DNA from: Mycobacterium sp. ITM-2016-00318
GTDB taxonomy: Bacteria > Actinomycetota > Actinomycetes > Mycobacteriales > Mycobacteriaceae
Direction: 5' to 3'
Length of the DNA: 64,000 nucleotides
Assembly: GCF_002968285.2 (NCBI RefSeq)
Contig: NZ_CP134400.1
Span: 1,240,001 to 1,304,000, forward strand
A program made the translations under genes and the position numbers. Every line of letters starts with the position of its first letter. The stretch's first letter is position 1. Under the pieces are notes generated by a model, which saw nothing but the letters and a program-made list of their open reading frames with translations, was not told the DNA's origin and searched no databases. This document shows, in pieces, positions 57,071 to 64,000 of the stretch.

Positions 57071-57248
57071 CGGGCCTCCAACGCCGTCGGTGGTCGGGGC
57101 GACTCTAAACCCCTTTGTAGTGCCCAAAGCGCTAGCGTGTTAGCCGTTCGAGGGCGTTTGACCTCGAAGTTAGGGTTACCTACATCACGTGACGAGCCAC
57201 GGGACGGAGGGTTCGAAATGCATTCAGGGCCCGGTTGGCGGTATTGAC

Positions 57249-57662
57249 GTGACCGCCGATATCGACTGGAACATGTTGCGACGCAGGGCAACCGAGGTTT
57301 CAACGAAGGCATATGCGCCGTATTCGGGCTTTTCGGTCGGCGCTGCGGCGCTGGTCGATGATCGTCGAATAGTGGCCGGCTGCAATGTGGAGAATGTCTC
57401 ATATGGCCTAGGTCTCTGTGCCGAGTGCTCGGTGGTCTGCAACCTGTTTTCGGGCGGCGGAGGCAGGCTGATCGCCCTGTCCTGCGTGGCCGCCGACGGC
57501 GAGCTGCTGATGCCGTGCGGACGGTGCAGGCAGTTGCTGCTCGAGCACGGCGGCCCGCAGATGCTGATCGACCACCCGTCGGGACCGCGACCGCTCGGCG
57601 AGCTTCTGCCCGACGCGTTCGGACCCGGCGACATGACCTGCGGGGAGCCGAAAAAGCCGTGA
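57249..57662 (+). CDS. cdd: Cytidine deaminase
   Basis: A 137-residue homotetrameric-type deaminase. The zinc ligands are in LCAECSVV (with the proton-shuttling Glu) and MPCGRCRQLLLE, and the substrate motif is CNVENVSYG. It deaminates cytidine or deoxycytidine to uridine or deoxyuridine. The GTG start (VTADIDWNMLRRRA) aligns with the M. tuberculosis protein; 20 more upstream codons are open but unsupported. It is the first of cdd-deoA-add and overlaps deoA by 4 bases (GTGA). Confidence 0.94.
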   Translation: MTADIDWNMLRRRATEVSTKAYAPYSGFSVGAAALVDDRRIVAGCNVENVSYGLGLCAECSVVCNLFSGGGGRLIALSCVAADGELLMPCGRCRQLLLEHGGPQMLIDHPSGPRPLGELLPDAFGPGDMTCGEPKKP

Positions 57663-58969
57663 GCCAAGCCACATTCGACGTGCCGACCGTCATCAGGACC
57701 AAGCGCGACGGAGGCGTGCTCTCCGACGCGGCGATCGATTGGGTGATCGACGGCTACACCAACGGGCGGGTGGCCGACGAGCAGATGTCGGCGCTGTTGA
57801 TGGCGATCTTCCTCCGCGGGATGACGGGCGGCGAGATCGCACGCTGGACCGCCGCGATGGTGACCTCGGGCGAGCGGATGGATTTCAGCGACCTACGTGC
57901 CTTCCACGCGCCGGACAAGCCGCTTGCCTTGGTGGACAAGCATTCCACGGGCGGTGTCGGTGACAAGATCACCATCCCGCTAGTACCCGTCGTCATGGCG
58001 TGCGGTGCGGCGGTGCCGCAGGCCGCGGGACGCGGCCTTGGACATACCGGTGGCACGCTCGACAAGCTGGAAGCCATCGCCGGGTTCACCGCAGAGATCT
58101 CGAAAAGCCAGATCAGACAACAGCTCAGCGAGCTGGGTGCGGCGATCTTCGCGGCAGGGGAGCTGGCCCCGGCTGACCGCAAGATCTATGCCTTGCGCGA
58201 TGTCACCGGCACCACCGAATCGCTGCCGCTGATCGCCAGTTCGGTAATGAGCAAGAAGATCGCCGAGGGCGCACGGGCGCTGGTCCTCGACTCCAAAGTG
58301 GGCAAGGGCGCGTTCCTGAAGACCGAGGCCGAATCCCGCGAGCTGGCGCAGACCATGGTCGAACTGGGAGCGGCAGCGGGTCTGGTCACCCGCGCGCTGC
58401 TGACCGACATGAACCGGCCGCTGGGCCGCACGGCTGGTAACGCGGTCGAGGTCGAGGAGTCCCTCGAGGTGCTGGCAGGCGGGGGTCCGCCGGACGTCGT
58501 GGAGTTGACGCTGGCGTTGGCCGCCGAGATGCTCGACGCCGCACGAGTGGACGGCGTCGACCCCGCGAAGACGTTGCGTGACGGAACCGCCATGGACAAA
58601 TTCCGCGGGCTCGTCGCGGCCCAAGGCGGCGACTTGGCTCAACCGTTGCCCATCGGCCCTCACTCCGAAACCATCACCGCCCCCCGCGATGGCACGATGG
58701 GAGATATCGACGCGATGGCTGTGGGACTGACGGTGTGGCGGCTCGGTGCGGGCCGCGCGGTACCCGGTGAAGGCGTGCAGTCCGGCGCAGGCCTGCGCAT
58801 CCACCGACGGCCCGGTGAACCCGTCGCCGCCGGGGAGACGCTGTTCACGGTCTACACCGAGACCCCGGAGCGATTCGAGTCCGCGATGGCGGAGATGGAC
58901 GGCGGGTGGAGCGTCGGTGACACGGCCCCCGACATCGGGCCGTTGATCATCGATCGGATCTCGTCATGA
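57659..58969 (+). CDS. deoA: Thymidine phosphorylase
   Basis: A 436-residue pyrimidine nucleoside phosphorylase. The phosphate/substrate loop [11 protein letters not shown] is present, along with the N-terminal [14 protein letters not shown] and [16 protein letters not shown]. It splits thymidine and related nucleosides with phosphate to base and deoxyribose-1-phosphate. The GTG start overlaps cdd and the stop overlaps add (ATGA), so three salvage enzymes are translationally coupled. Confidence 0.95.
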   Translation: MSQATFDVPTVIRTKRDGGVLSDAAIDWVIDGYTNGRVADEQMSALLMAIFLRGMTGGEIARWTAAMVTSGERMDFSDLRAFHAPDKPLALVDKHSTGGVGDKITIPLVPVVMACGAAVPQAAGRGLGHTGGTLDKLEAIAGFTAEISKSQIRQQLSELGAAIFAAGELAPADRKIYALRDVTGTTESLPLIASSVMSKKIAEGARALVLDSKVGKGAFLKTEAESRELAQTMVELGAAAGLVTRALLTDMNRPLGRTAGNAVEVEESLEVLAGGGPPDVVELTLALAAEMLDAARVDGVDPAKTLRDGTAMDKFRGLVAAQGGDLAQPLPIGPHSETITAPRDGTMGDIDAMAVGLTVWRLGAGRAVPGEGVQSGAGLRIHRRPGEPVAAGETLFTVYTETPERFESAMAEMDGGWSVGDTAPDIGPLIIDRISS

Positions 58970-60054
58970 CCTCACCGTTGACCCTCGACTTGATTCGGCA
59001 GGCGCCCAAGGCCTTGCTGCACGACCATCTAGACGGCGGTCTGCGGCCAGCCACCGTTCTCGACCTCGCCCAGCAGACCGACTACGACGACCTGCCCGTT
59101 GCCGACGTCGACGGTCTGGCCGCGTGGTTCCGAACCGCCGCGCACAGCGGCAGCCTGGAACGGTACCTCGAACCGTTCGCGCACACGGTAGGGGTGATGC
59201 AGACGACGGAGGCGCTCTACCGCGTCGCCTACGAGTGCGTCGAGGACCTGTCGGCCGACCACGTGGTGTACGCCGAGATCCGGTTCGCGCCCGAACTTCA
59301 CATCGACCGCGGCCTGTCGCTGGACGCGGTCGTCGACGCGGTGCTGGCGGGCTTCGCCGACGGTGAGAAGGCGGCCAGCGGTGAGGGTCGCGGCATCACG
59401 GTGCGCTGCCTGGTGACCGCGATGCGCCACCAGGCGCGCTCGCTGGAGATCGCCGAGTTGGCGATCCGCTTCCGCGACAAAGGCGTTGTCGGTTTTGATA
59501 TCGCGGGCGCGGAGGCCGGCTACCCGCCGACGAGACATCTGGACGCCTTCGAGTACATGCGAGGCAACAACGCCCGCTTCACGATTCACGCCGGAGAGGC
59601 GTTCGGGCTGCCGTCCATTCACGAGGCGATCGCGTTCTGCGGTGCAGACCGGCTGGGTCACGGCGTGCGCATCGTCGACGACATCACCATCGCAGCGGAC
59701 GGAACCGTACACCTCGGTCGGTTGGCGGCGCTGCTACGGGACAAGAGAGTTCCCTTCGAGCTGTGCCCCAGTTCCAACGTGCAGACGGGCGCCGTGGGCA
59801 GCATCGCTGAGCACCCATTCGAACTGCTGGCGCGCAGCCGCTTTCGAGTGACCGTCAACACCGACAACCGGCTGATGAGCGACACCACGATGAGCCAGGA
59901 GATGTTGCGCCTCGTCGAGGCATTCGGTTACGGCTGGAGCGATCTCGCGCGCTTCACCATCAATGCGATGAAGTCGGCGTTCATCCCGTTCGACGAGCGA
60001 CTGGCGATCATCGACGAAGTGATCAAGCCGCGGTTCGCCGTGCTGATCGGCTGA
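58966..60054 (+). CDS. add: Adenosine deaminase
   Basis: A 362-residue TIM-barrel deaminase. The zinc ligands H19 and H21 lie in [16 protein letters not shown] carries the catalytic Glu, DRLGHGVRI follows, and the late SSNVQTGAV and NTDNRLMSD motifs complete the site. It converts adenosine or deoxyadenosine to inosine forms. It is the last gene of the salvage operon. A strong inverted repeat follows 44 bases after the stop. Confidence 0.95.
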   Translation: MTSPLTLDLIRQAPKALLHDHLDGGLRPATVLDLAQQTDYDDLPVADVDGLAAWFRTAAHSGSLERYLEPFAHTVGVMQTTEALYRVAYECVEDLSADHVVYAEIRFAPELHIDRGLSLDAVVDAVLAGFADGEKAASGEGRGITVRCLVTAMRHQARSLEIAELAIRFRDKGVVGFDIAGAEAGYPPTRHLDAFEYMRGNNARFTIHAGEAFGLPSIHEAIAFCGADRLGHGVRIVDDITIAADGTVHLGRLAALLRDKRVPFELCPSSNVQTGAVGSIAEHPFELLARSRFRVTVNTDNRLMSDTTMSQEMLRLVEAFGYGWSDLARFTINAMKSAFIPFDERLAIIDEVIKPRFAVLIG

Positions 60055-60098
60055 ATCGTGAGGCAGGCATCTCCTGCGCGTGGGCCCCGCGAAGTTGC

Positions 60099-60158
60099 GC
60101 GAGCAGACGCAAAAGTGCCTGTTATGTCGGCGTGTCGGGCACTTTTGCGTCTGCTCGC
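60099..60158. terminator. Perfect 21-base inverted repeat between add and the Rv3311-like gene
   Basis: GCGAGCAGACGCAAAAGTGC plus C (60099-60119) and its exact complement (60138-60158) flank an 18-base loop. It lies between two convergent genes, so it can stop transcription from both sides. The arm contains AAAA on one strand and TTTT on the other but no terminal T-run. It could also be a copy of a dispersed palindromic element. Confidence 0.65.
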
Positions 60159-60216
60159 CGAATTTCAGTAGAAGTACAGAATCCACCGTGACCGCCGGGT
60201 CTCTGCCGACCGGTGG

Positions 60217-61497
60217 CTACTCCTGGCGCAGCCGGGACTCGAGGAACGTCTCCAGCGACTCCCACTGCTCGACGGCCTCGGCGTAGGGCCCGCTGGGTTT
60301 GCGAACGGTGTCGGGGTCAAGGATGTGGGCGACGAGCCGACCGAGCGGCATGTCGGCATCCAATGTCTCGTCGACGATGTCGTCCTCGGCGTACTCGCCG
60401 ACGTCGCGCAGCAGCTCGACGGCAAGCTCGAGCTGGTCGCGATCCACGGAGTCGGGTCCGTCGGCCAGGTCGTCGGCCAGGCCGCTGGTGACATAGACGT
60501 TCTCTTCGGTGACGTCGACGCGCAGCGAACCGTCGGTGGCCGCCGTCTTGATGTCCTCATAGGTCGCCAGGTCCGACAGGTCGTGGTCGTGTTCGTCCGC
60601 CAGGTACCGGGCCAGCGACCGCTCCGAACCGAACACGCTGACCCGTCCGTTGCGGCCGAGAAACACCGGTGCGTCGTCGAGGTAGCAGCGCAGCGTGAAG
60701 TAGGTGCCGCCGCGGGTGATCATCCGGATCGGGTCGATGCCCACCTTGAGCCAGAAGTCCTCGTCTTCGCCGAGCACCAACCCACCGGCCTGATCGGCAA
60801 GAGCCGTCTCGGACTCCGTGGCCTCGTCGGATGCGTTCTCGGCCGCCGTGTCCTCGGCCTCCGGTTCGACGGCTTCCTCGATCTCAATCGGCTCGGGCTT
60901 TGGCGCCTCGAGTTCGGCCGCCGCCTTCTCCGAGGCAGCCTTGTCGACATCCGGAATGGTGACGACGCCGTCGATCGCGTCGACGACGTTGTCCCAGCTC
61001 CGCCCGACCACGGCTCCGATCTCGCTCCAGCGCTTACGGCCGCTGCGGCCGCCGAAGTCGGCCATCCCGTTGCCGAGCGAGCCCAGCACCGGATTCCCGT
61101 TGAAGAACTTGGTGACACTCGGCAACTCGCAGACCGAGCCGACCGACGACACGATGACCAGCGTGCGGTGCAGGGTCGCCACGGATTCTTCTGTGGGCTT
61201 CTCGGCCAGCAGCTCCTGCACGCCGATCAGGTCGTACTGCCGCTCCTCTGGCGGATCGAAGCGGTGCGCGTTCGCCTCGGTCAGCTCCGGCCAGGCCGGG
61301 TGGTCGGCGAGGTCGTTGTCGGTATTGGTTCTGACGAAGGCGGCCAGATCGGCGACCGATTCGAAGCCGTAGAGGTCGTCATCCTTGCCCAGCAGGGCCT
61401 CCCACTCGTCGCCGGAATCCCGCCAGCGCGGAGCCCACAGTGTGTAGAGGTCGCCCTTGGTCAACCCGAGCCTGATCGGCACGATGTCAGCAGCCAT
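60217..61497 (-). CDS. Conserved actinobacterial protein (Rv3311-like)
   Basis: A 426-residue soluble protein with no enzymatic motif that I recognise. The N-terminal domain (about 1-190) starts MAADIVPIRLGLTKGDLYTL. An acidic, Ala/Glu-rich linker spans about 195-240, and a C-terminal domain (about 240-426) carries LGEDEDFWLKVGIDPIRMIT and a repeated PVFLGRNGRVSVFG-type motif. The two halves share W-and-D-rich features, suggesting an internal duplication. Some databases give misleading names; function is unknown. It starts from a leaderless promoter. Confidence 0.8.
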   Translation of the reverse strand: MAADIVPIRLGLTKGDLYTLWAPRWRDSGDEWEALLGKDDDLYGFESVADLAAFVRTNTDNDLADHPAWPELTEANAHRFDPPEERQYDLIGVQELLAEKPTEESVATLHRTLVIVSSVGSVCELPSVTKFFNGNPVLGSLGNGMADFGGRSGRKRWSEIGAVVGRSWDNVVDAIDGVVTIPDVDKAASEKAAAELEAPKPEPIEIEEAVEPEAEDTAAENASDEATESETALADQAGGLVLGEDEDFWLKVGIDPIRMITRGGTYFTLRCYLDDAPVFLGRNGRVSVFGSERSLARYLADEHDHDLSDLATYEDIKTAATDGSLRVDVTEENVYVTSGLADDLADGPDSVDRDQLELAVELLRDVGEYAEDDIVDETLDADMPLGRLVAHILDPDTVRKPSGPYAEAVEQWESLETFLESRLRQE

Positions 61498-61504
61498 GCG
61501 GCAC

Positions 61505-61510
61505 AGCCTA
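61505..61510 (-). promoter_or_regulatory. Leaderless -10 of the Rv3311-like gene
   Basis: On the minus strand TAGGCT lies seven bases before the ATG at 61497, without a Shine-Dalgarno. Confidence 0.55.
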
Positions 61511-61596
61511 ACGACGCGGGTCCGAGCCGAGGACGTGGCCCGCCTCCGATAGCTGCGAAACCAGCAGGCCGGGCCCCGGGCAGTCCTAGAGCCGGC

Positions 61597-63099
61597 TCAC
61601 TCCTCGTCGTCCTTGCCGCGGGGGTTCGGCGGCGGCCGGTTGGCCACGACCGGGAAGGATCCAGTGAATCCCTCGCGTTCCCGAGCGATCTCCAGCACCC
61701 GGCCGCGGACCGTATACCAACCGACGATGAGCGCCGGAATGATGACCACCAGCGTGGCGACGGTCCAGGTGCCGATCGGCGGGTCGAACGCCATCAGCAC
61801 GACGACGCCGAACAGGAACGCCAACGTGAGATAGCCGGTGTACGGCGAGCCCCACAACCGGAATGACGGCCGCTCGAGGATGCCGCGTTTCGACCAGCGG
61901 TAGAGCTGGAGCTGACAGATGACGATGGTGCCCCAGGACGCGATGATGCCGAGAGCCGCTATGTTGAGCACGATCTCGAACGCCTCGCCGGGGAAGAGAA
62001 GGTTGAGGATGACGCCGAACAGCCCGACGGCCGCGGTCAGGAAGATTCCGCCATACGGCACGCCTCGGCTGGACATCACCGAAGTGAACTTCGGTGCGCT
62101 GCCGTTCATTGCCATCGACCGCAGGATCCGGCCGGTCGAGTACAACCCCGCGTTGAGGCTGGAGAATGCGGCGGTCAGCACGACGATGTTCATAACCGTG
62201 CCCGCGCCCTCGACGCCGATCTTGGAAAAGAACGTGACGAAGGGGCTCTCGTCCGCCTGATAGGCGGTGTAGGGGAGAAGAAGGGCGAGCAGGAACAATG
62301 AGCCGACGTAGAAGACCGCGATACGTGCGATCACCGAGTTAATCGCACGCGGCATGATCTTATGCGGATGAGCGGTCTCGCCAGCCGCAGTTCCGACGAG
62401 TTCGACTGCGGCATAGGCAAACACGACGCCGGACATGACAATCACCAACGGGAACAGACCAGCGGGGAACAGTCCGCCGTTATCGGCGACCACGCTGAAA
62501 CCGGTTGGCTGACCTTGGATCTCGTAGCGGCCAGCCAGGAAGATAGTGCCCGCGACCAGAAATGTAATCAGCGCAACGACTTTGATGGCTGCAGCCCAGA
62601 ACTCGAGCTCCCCGAACAGGGTTACCGAGATGAGGTTTATGCCCACCACTGCCGCCAACGCGATCAGGGCTATCAGCCACTGCGGAACACTCCCGAACGC
62701 CCTCCAGTAGTGAAAGTAGGTGGCGATCGCGGTGCAGTCGACGATGGACGTGAACGCCCAGTTCAGCCAGTACATCCAGCCGGCGACGAACGCCGCCTTC
62801 TCTCCGAGGAATTCGCGTGCATACGACACGAAGGACCCCGATGACGGCCGGTGCAGCACGAGCTCGCCCAGCGCACGCAGGATCAGGAAGACGAAGACGC
62901 CACAGAACGCGTAGCTCAAGAAGAGGCCTGGTCCGGCGTTGTGTAGTCGGCCCCCGGCGCCGAGGAACAGTCCGGTGCCGATGGCACCGCCGATCGCGAT
63001 CATCTGCAGCTGCCGGGGTTTGAGGCCCTTGTGGTAGCCCTCGTCCTCCGCCAGCAGCGCGGAGTTGTCGTACGTCGACGGCTTGGGTTCAGTGGTCAT
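61597..63099 (-). CDS. Amino acid permease (AAT/APC family, asparagine/GABA permease-like)
   Basis: A 500-residue transporter with 12 membrane segments. The family signature [18 protein letters not shown] is in helix 1, and [14 protein letters not shown] is in helix 6. The C-terminal tail is charged (GKDDEE). The AAT family contains permeases for asparagine, GABA, phenylalanine and proline; the sequence resembles the L-asparagine/GABA subgroup. The preceding small membrane gene ends 20 bases upstream on the same strand, so they are probably one operon. Specificity is not determined. Confidence 0.88.
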   Translation of the reverse strand: MTTEPKPSTYDNSALLAEDEGYHKGLKPRQLQMIAIGGAIGTGLFLGAGGRLHNAGPGLFLSYAFCGVFVFLILRALGELVLHRPSSGSFVSYAREFLGEKAAFVAGWMYWLNWAFTSIVDCTAIATYFHYWRAFGSVPQWLIALIALAAVVGINLISVTLFGELEFWAAAIKVVALITFLVAGTIFLAGRYEIQGQPTGFSVVADNGGLFPAGLFPLVIVMSGVVFAYAAVELVGTAAGETAHPHKIMPRAINSVIARIAVFYVGSLFLLALLLPYTAYQADESPFVTFFSKIGVEGAGTVMNIVVLTAAFSSLNAGLYSTGRILRSMAMNGSAPKFTSVMSSRGVPYGGIFLTAAVGLFGVILNLLFPGEAFEIVLNIAALGIIASWGTIVICQLQLYRWSKRGILERPSFRLWGSPYTGYLTLAFLFGVVVLMAFDPPIGTWTVATLVVIIPALIVGWYTVRGRVLEIAREREGFTGSFPVVANRPPPNPRGKDDEE

Positions 63100-63119
63100 C
63101 GCAGCAGTCCTCGCTCTAG

Positions 63120-63371
63120 TCAGTTTCCGGGAGACGCGGGATCAACGGGGTTACCACGGGCATCCCACTGCTCCGGAGGTCCTGGCGTATCGCTGACGTC
63201 ACGAAACGTCATCACGAAGCCGCACACTGCGACGACGGCCGCAATCGCGTAGCCGATGATTGAATACCAGCCGACGTGAATGTACGCGGTGACCGCGACG
63301 ATGAACATCGCCAGGAACACCAGACACATCCCGATCAATGGAATCTTCGCAAACAAATCAATGCGTGCCAT
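63120..63371 (-). CDS. Small two-helix membrane protein upstream of the permease
   Basis: An 83-residue protein with two hydrophobic helices (about 10-30 and 37-56) and a polar tail ending [29 protein letters not shown] Shine-Dalgarno precedes the ATG. It is probably co-transcribed with the permease gene that follows. No family is recognised; it could be a transporter accessory subunit or simply a neighbour. The upstream frame extension is not supported. Confidence 0.65.
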   Translation of the reverse strand: MARIDLFAKIPLIGMCLVFLAMFIVAVTAYIHVGWYSIIGYAIAAVVAVCGFVMTFRDVSDTPGPPEQWDARGNPVDPASPGN

Positions 63372-63484
63372 GAGCCCCACCTCGATAGACCGAACGTGAA
63401 CTTCTGGTGAATCGAGTAGACACCCTCGGGCATGCCCGGGCCACTCGAACGGACAGGACTCACAGGTAAGCGAGACCCGCGCTT

Positions 63485-63490
63485 TAGGAT
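63485..63490 (+). promoter_or_regulatory. Leaderless -10 of the SRPBCC gene
   Basis: TAGGAT is followed by six bases and the ATG at 63497; no Shine-Dalgarno is present. Confidence 0.55.
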
Positions 63491-63496
63491 CGCCTG

Positions 63497-63946
63497 ATGC
63501 AGGGCGCGGTGACGGTTCACATGCGGGCGCCCGCAAGGGACATCTGGACGCTCGTCGCAGATGTCACGAACACCGGCCGGTTCTCACCGGAGACCTTCGA
63601 CGCCGAATGGCTCGACGGCGTGACACAACCGTCGGTCGGCGCCAGGTTCCGGGGTCACGTCAAGCGCAACGAGATCGGGCCGACCTACTGGACCACGTGC
63701 CGTGTCACCGCATGTGAGCCCGGCCGCGCCTTCGGATTTGCTGTGTTGGTTAAAAACATGGCGGTCAACAACTGGCACTACGAGTTCACGCCCAACGGCG
63801 CGGGCACCGATGTGACGGAGTCGTTCTCGATCCCGGTTCCCGCCGTCTTACGCGTGACGTCGTTTCTGGGTCTCCTGCGCAAGCGACGGAACATTCGGGA
63901 CATGCGCACGACGCTCGAGCGCATCAAGGCGGTCGTCGAGGCTTGA
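63497..63946 (+). CDS. SRPBCC (START-like) family protein
   Basis: A 149-residue helix-grip protein. VHMRAPARDIWTLVADVTN is the N-terminal strand-helix of polyketide cyclase/dehydrase-like SRPBCC proteins. FAVLVKNMAVNNWHYEFTP and the C-terminal long helix RRNIRDMRTTLERIKAVVEA complete the fold. Such proteins bind small hydrophobic ligands; the ligand is unknown. The last 54 bases of the window after it contain no recognisable feature. Confidence 0.82.
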   Translation: MQGAVTVHMRAPARDIWTLVADVTNTGRFSPETFDAEWLDGVTQPSVGARFRGHVKRNEIGPTYWTTCRVTACEPGRAFGFAVLVKNMAVNNWHYEFTPNGAGTDVTESFSIPVPAVLRVTSFLGLLRKRRNIRDMRTTLERIKAVVEA

Positions 63947-64000
63947 AGCGCTACAGCGCTTTTGCCCTAGTCTCCGGAAGTGCACAGGCGCATGCCGCCG

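Noticed and set aside
57157..57185. TTAGGGTTACCTA-like stretch resembling an IdeR iron box between sdhC and cdd
   Set aside because: Only partial agreement with the 19-base IdeR palindrome and wrong spacing of the halves.
60325..61866. 513-codon plus-strand frame antisense to the Rv3311-like gene and the permease end
   Set aside because: Spans two genes and their gap, biased composition, no domain recognisable.

Overview
The window is GC-rich, tightly packed, single-chromosome-type DNA from a mycobacterium, most likely a fast-growing, environmental Mycolicibacterium-type species. The gene order follows the Mycobacterium tuberculosis Rv3395c to Rv3311 stretch read in the opposite direction: imuA'-imuB, iunH, acrA1, htdY, dnaE2, Rv3368c-type nitroreductase, trmL/spoU, the Rv3365c-Rv3361c set ending in mfpA, Rv3359, folD, Rv3355c, Rv3342, metX-metY, trpS, Rv3335c, dacB1, Rv3329, sigJ, sdhCDAB, cdd-deoA-add and Rv3311. 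Synteny is inferred from remembered gene order and was not computed. No tRNA, rRNA, insertion sequence or CRISPR array was seen.

Region 1-6.5 kb holds two minus-strand operons. One encodes an HSL-type hydrolase, a short-chain dehydrogenase and a diiron protein (open at the window edge), behind a conspicuous palindromic operator. The other encodes a Thr-rich lipoprotein, an S53 (sedolisin) peptidase and a two-zinc-ribbon membrane protein. Region 6.7-20 kb is the SOS mutasome: imuA'-imuB and dnaE2, each with a LexA box. A third, perfect LexA box overlaps the start codon of a 13E12-type HNH gene. Between them lie a decayed alpha/beta hydrolase, iunH, the fatty acyl reductase acrA1, a MarR regulator, the dehydratase htdY and a universal stress protein.

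Region 20-33 kb carries an APC permease, a nitroreductase and a tRNA methyltransferase. It then has a 'conservon' (sensor-like ATPase, roadblock, DUF742, GTPase) running into the pentapeptide-repeat gyrase protector mfpA and a SnoaL-like gene. A large FHA-FHA-ABC exporter (Rv1747 type), an ene-reductase-family flavoenzyme, folD and a DUF3017 protein follow. Region 33-38 kb has a zeta-type kinase toxin with a Phd/YefM-like antitoxin, a methyltransferase and metX-metY. A clear SAM-IV riboswitch lies upstream of metY.

Region 38-46 kb has a monomeric isocitrate dehydrogenase, a hydrolase, a damaged locus (truncated gene fused end-to-end to a frameshifted TIGR03086 gene), a divergent MarR gene, trpS, a YihY-type membrane protein and the D,D-carboxypeptidase dacB1. 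Region 46-51 kb looks like a putrescine/GABA degradation set: Lrp regulator, class III aminotransferase, aminobutyraldehyde dehydrogenase and succinate-semialdehyde dehydrogenase. Region 51-64 kb has the ECF sigma factor sigJ beside a carboxymuconolactone decarboxylase-like gene, a Gly/Ala-rich lipoprotein, sdhCDAB, the nucleoside salvage operon cdd-deoA-add, an Rv3311-like gene, an amino acid permease with a small membrane partner, and an SRPBCC protein.

Many genes have a TANNNT hexamer 6-7 bases before the ATG and no Shine-Dalgarno, the expected look of mycobacterial leaderless transcripts. This sets several start codons and shows that some candidate operators sit directly on the promoter.
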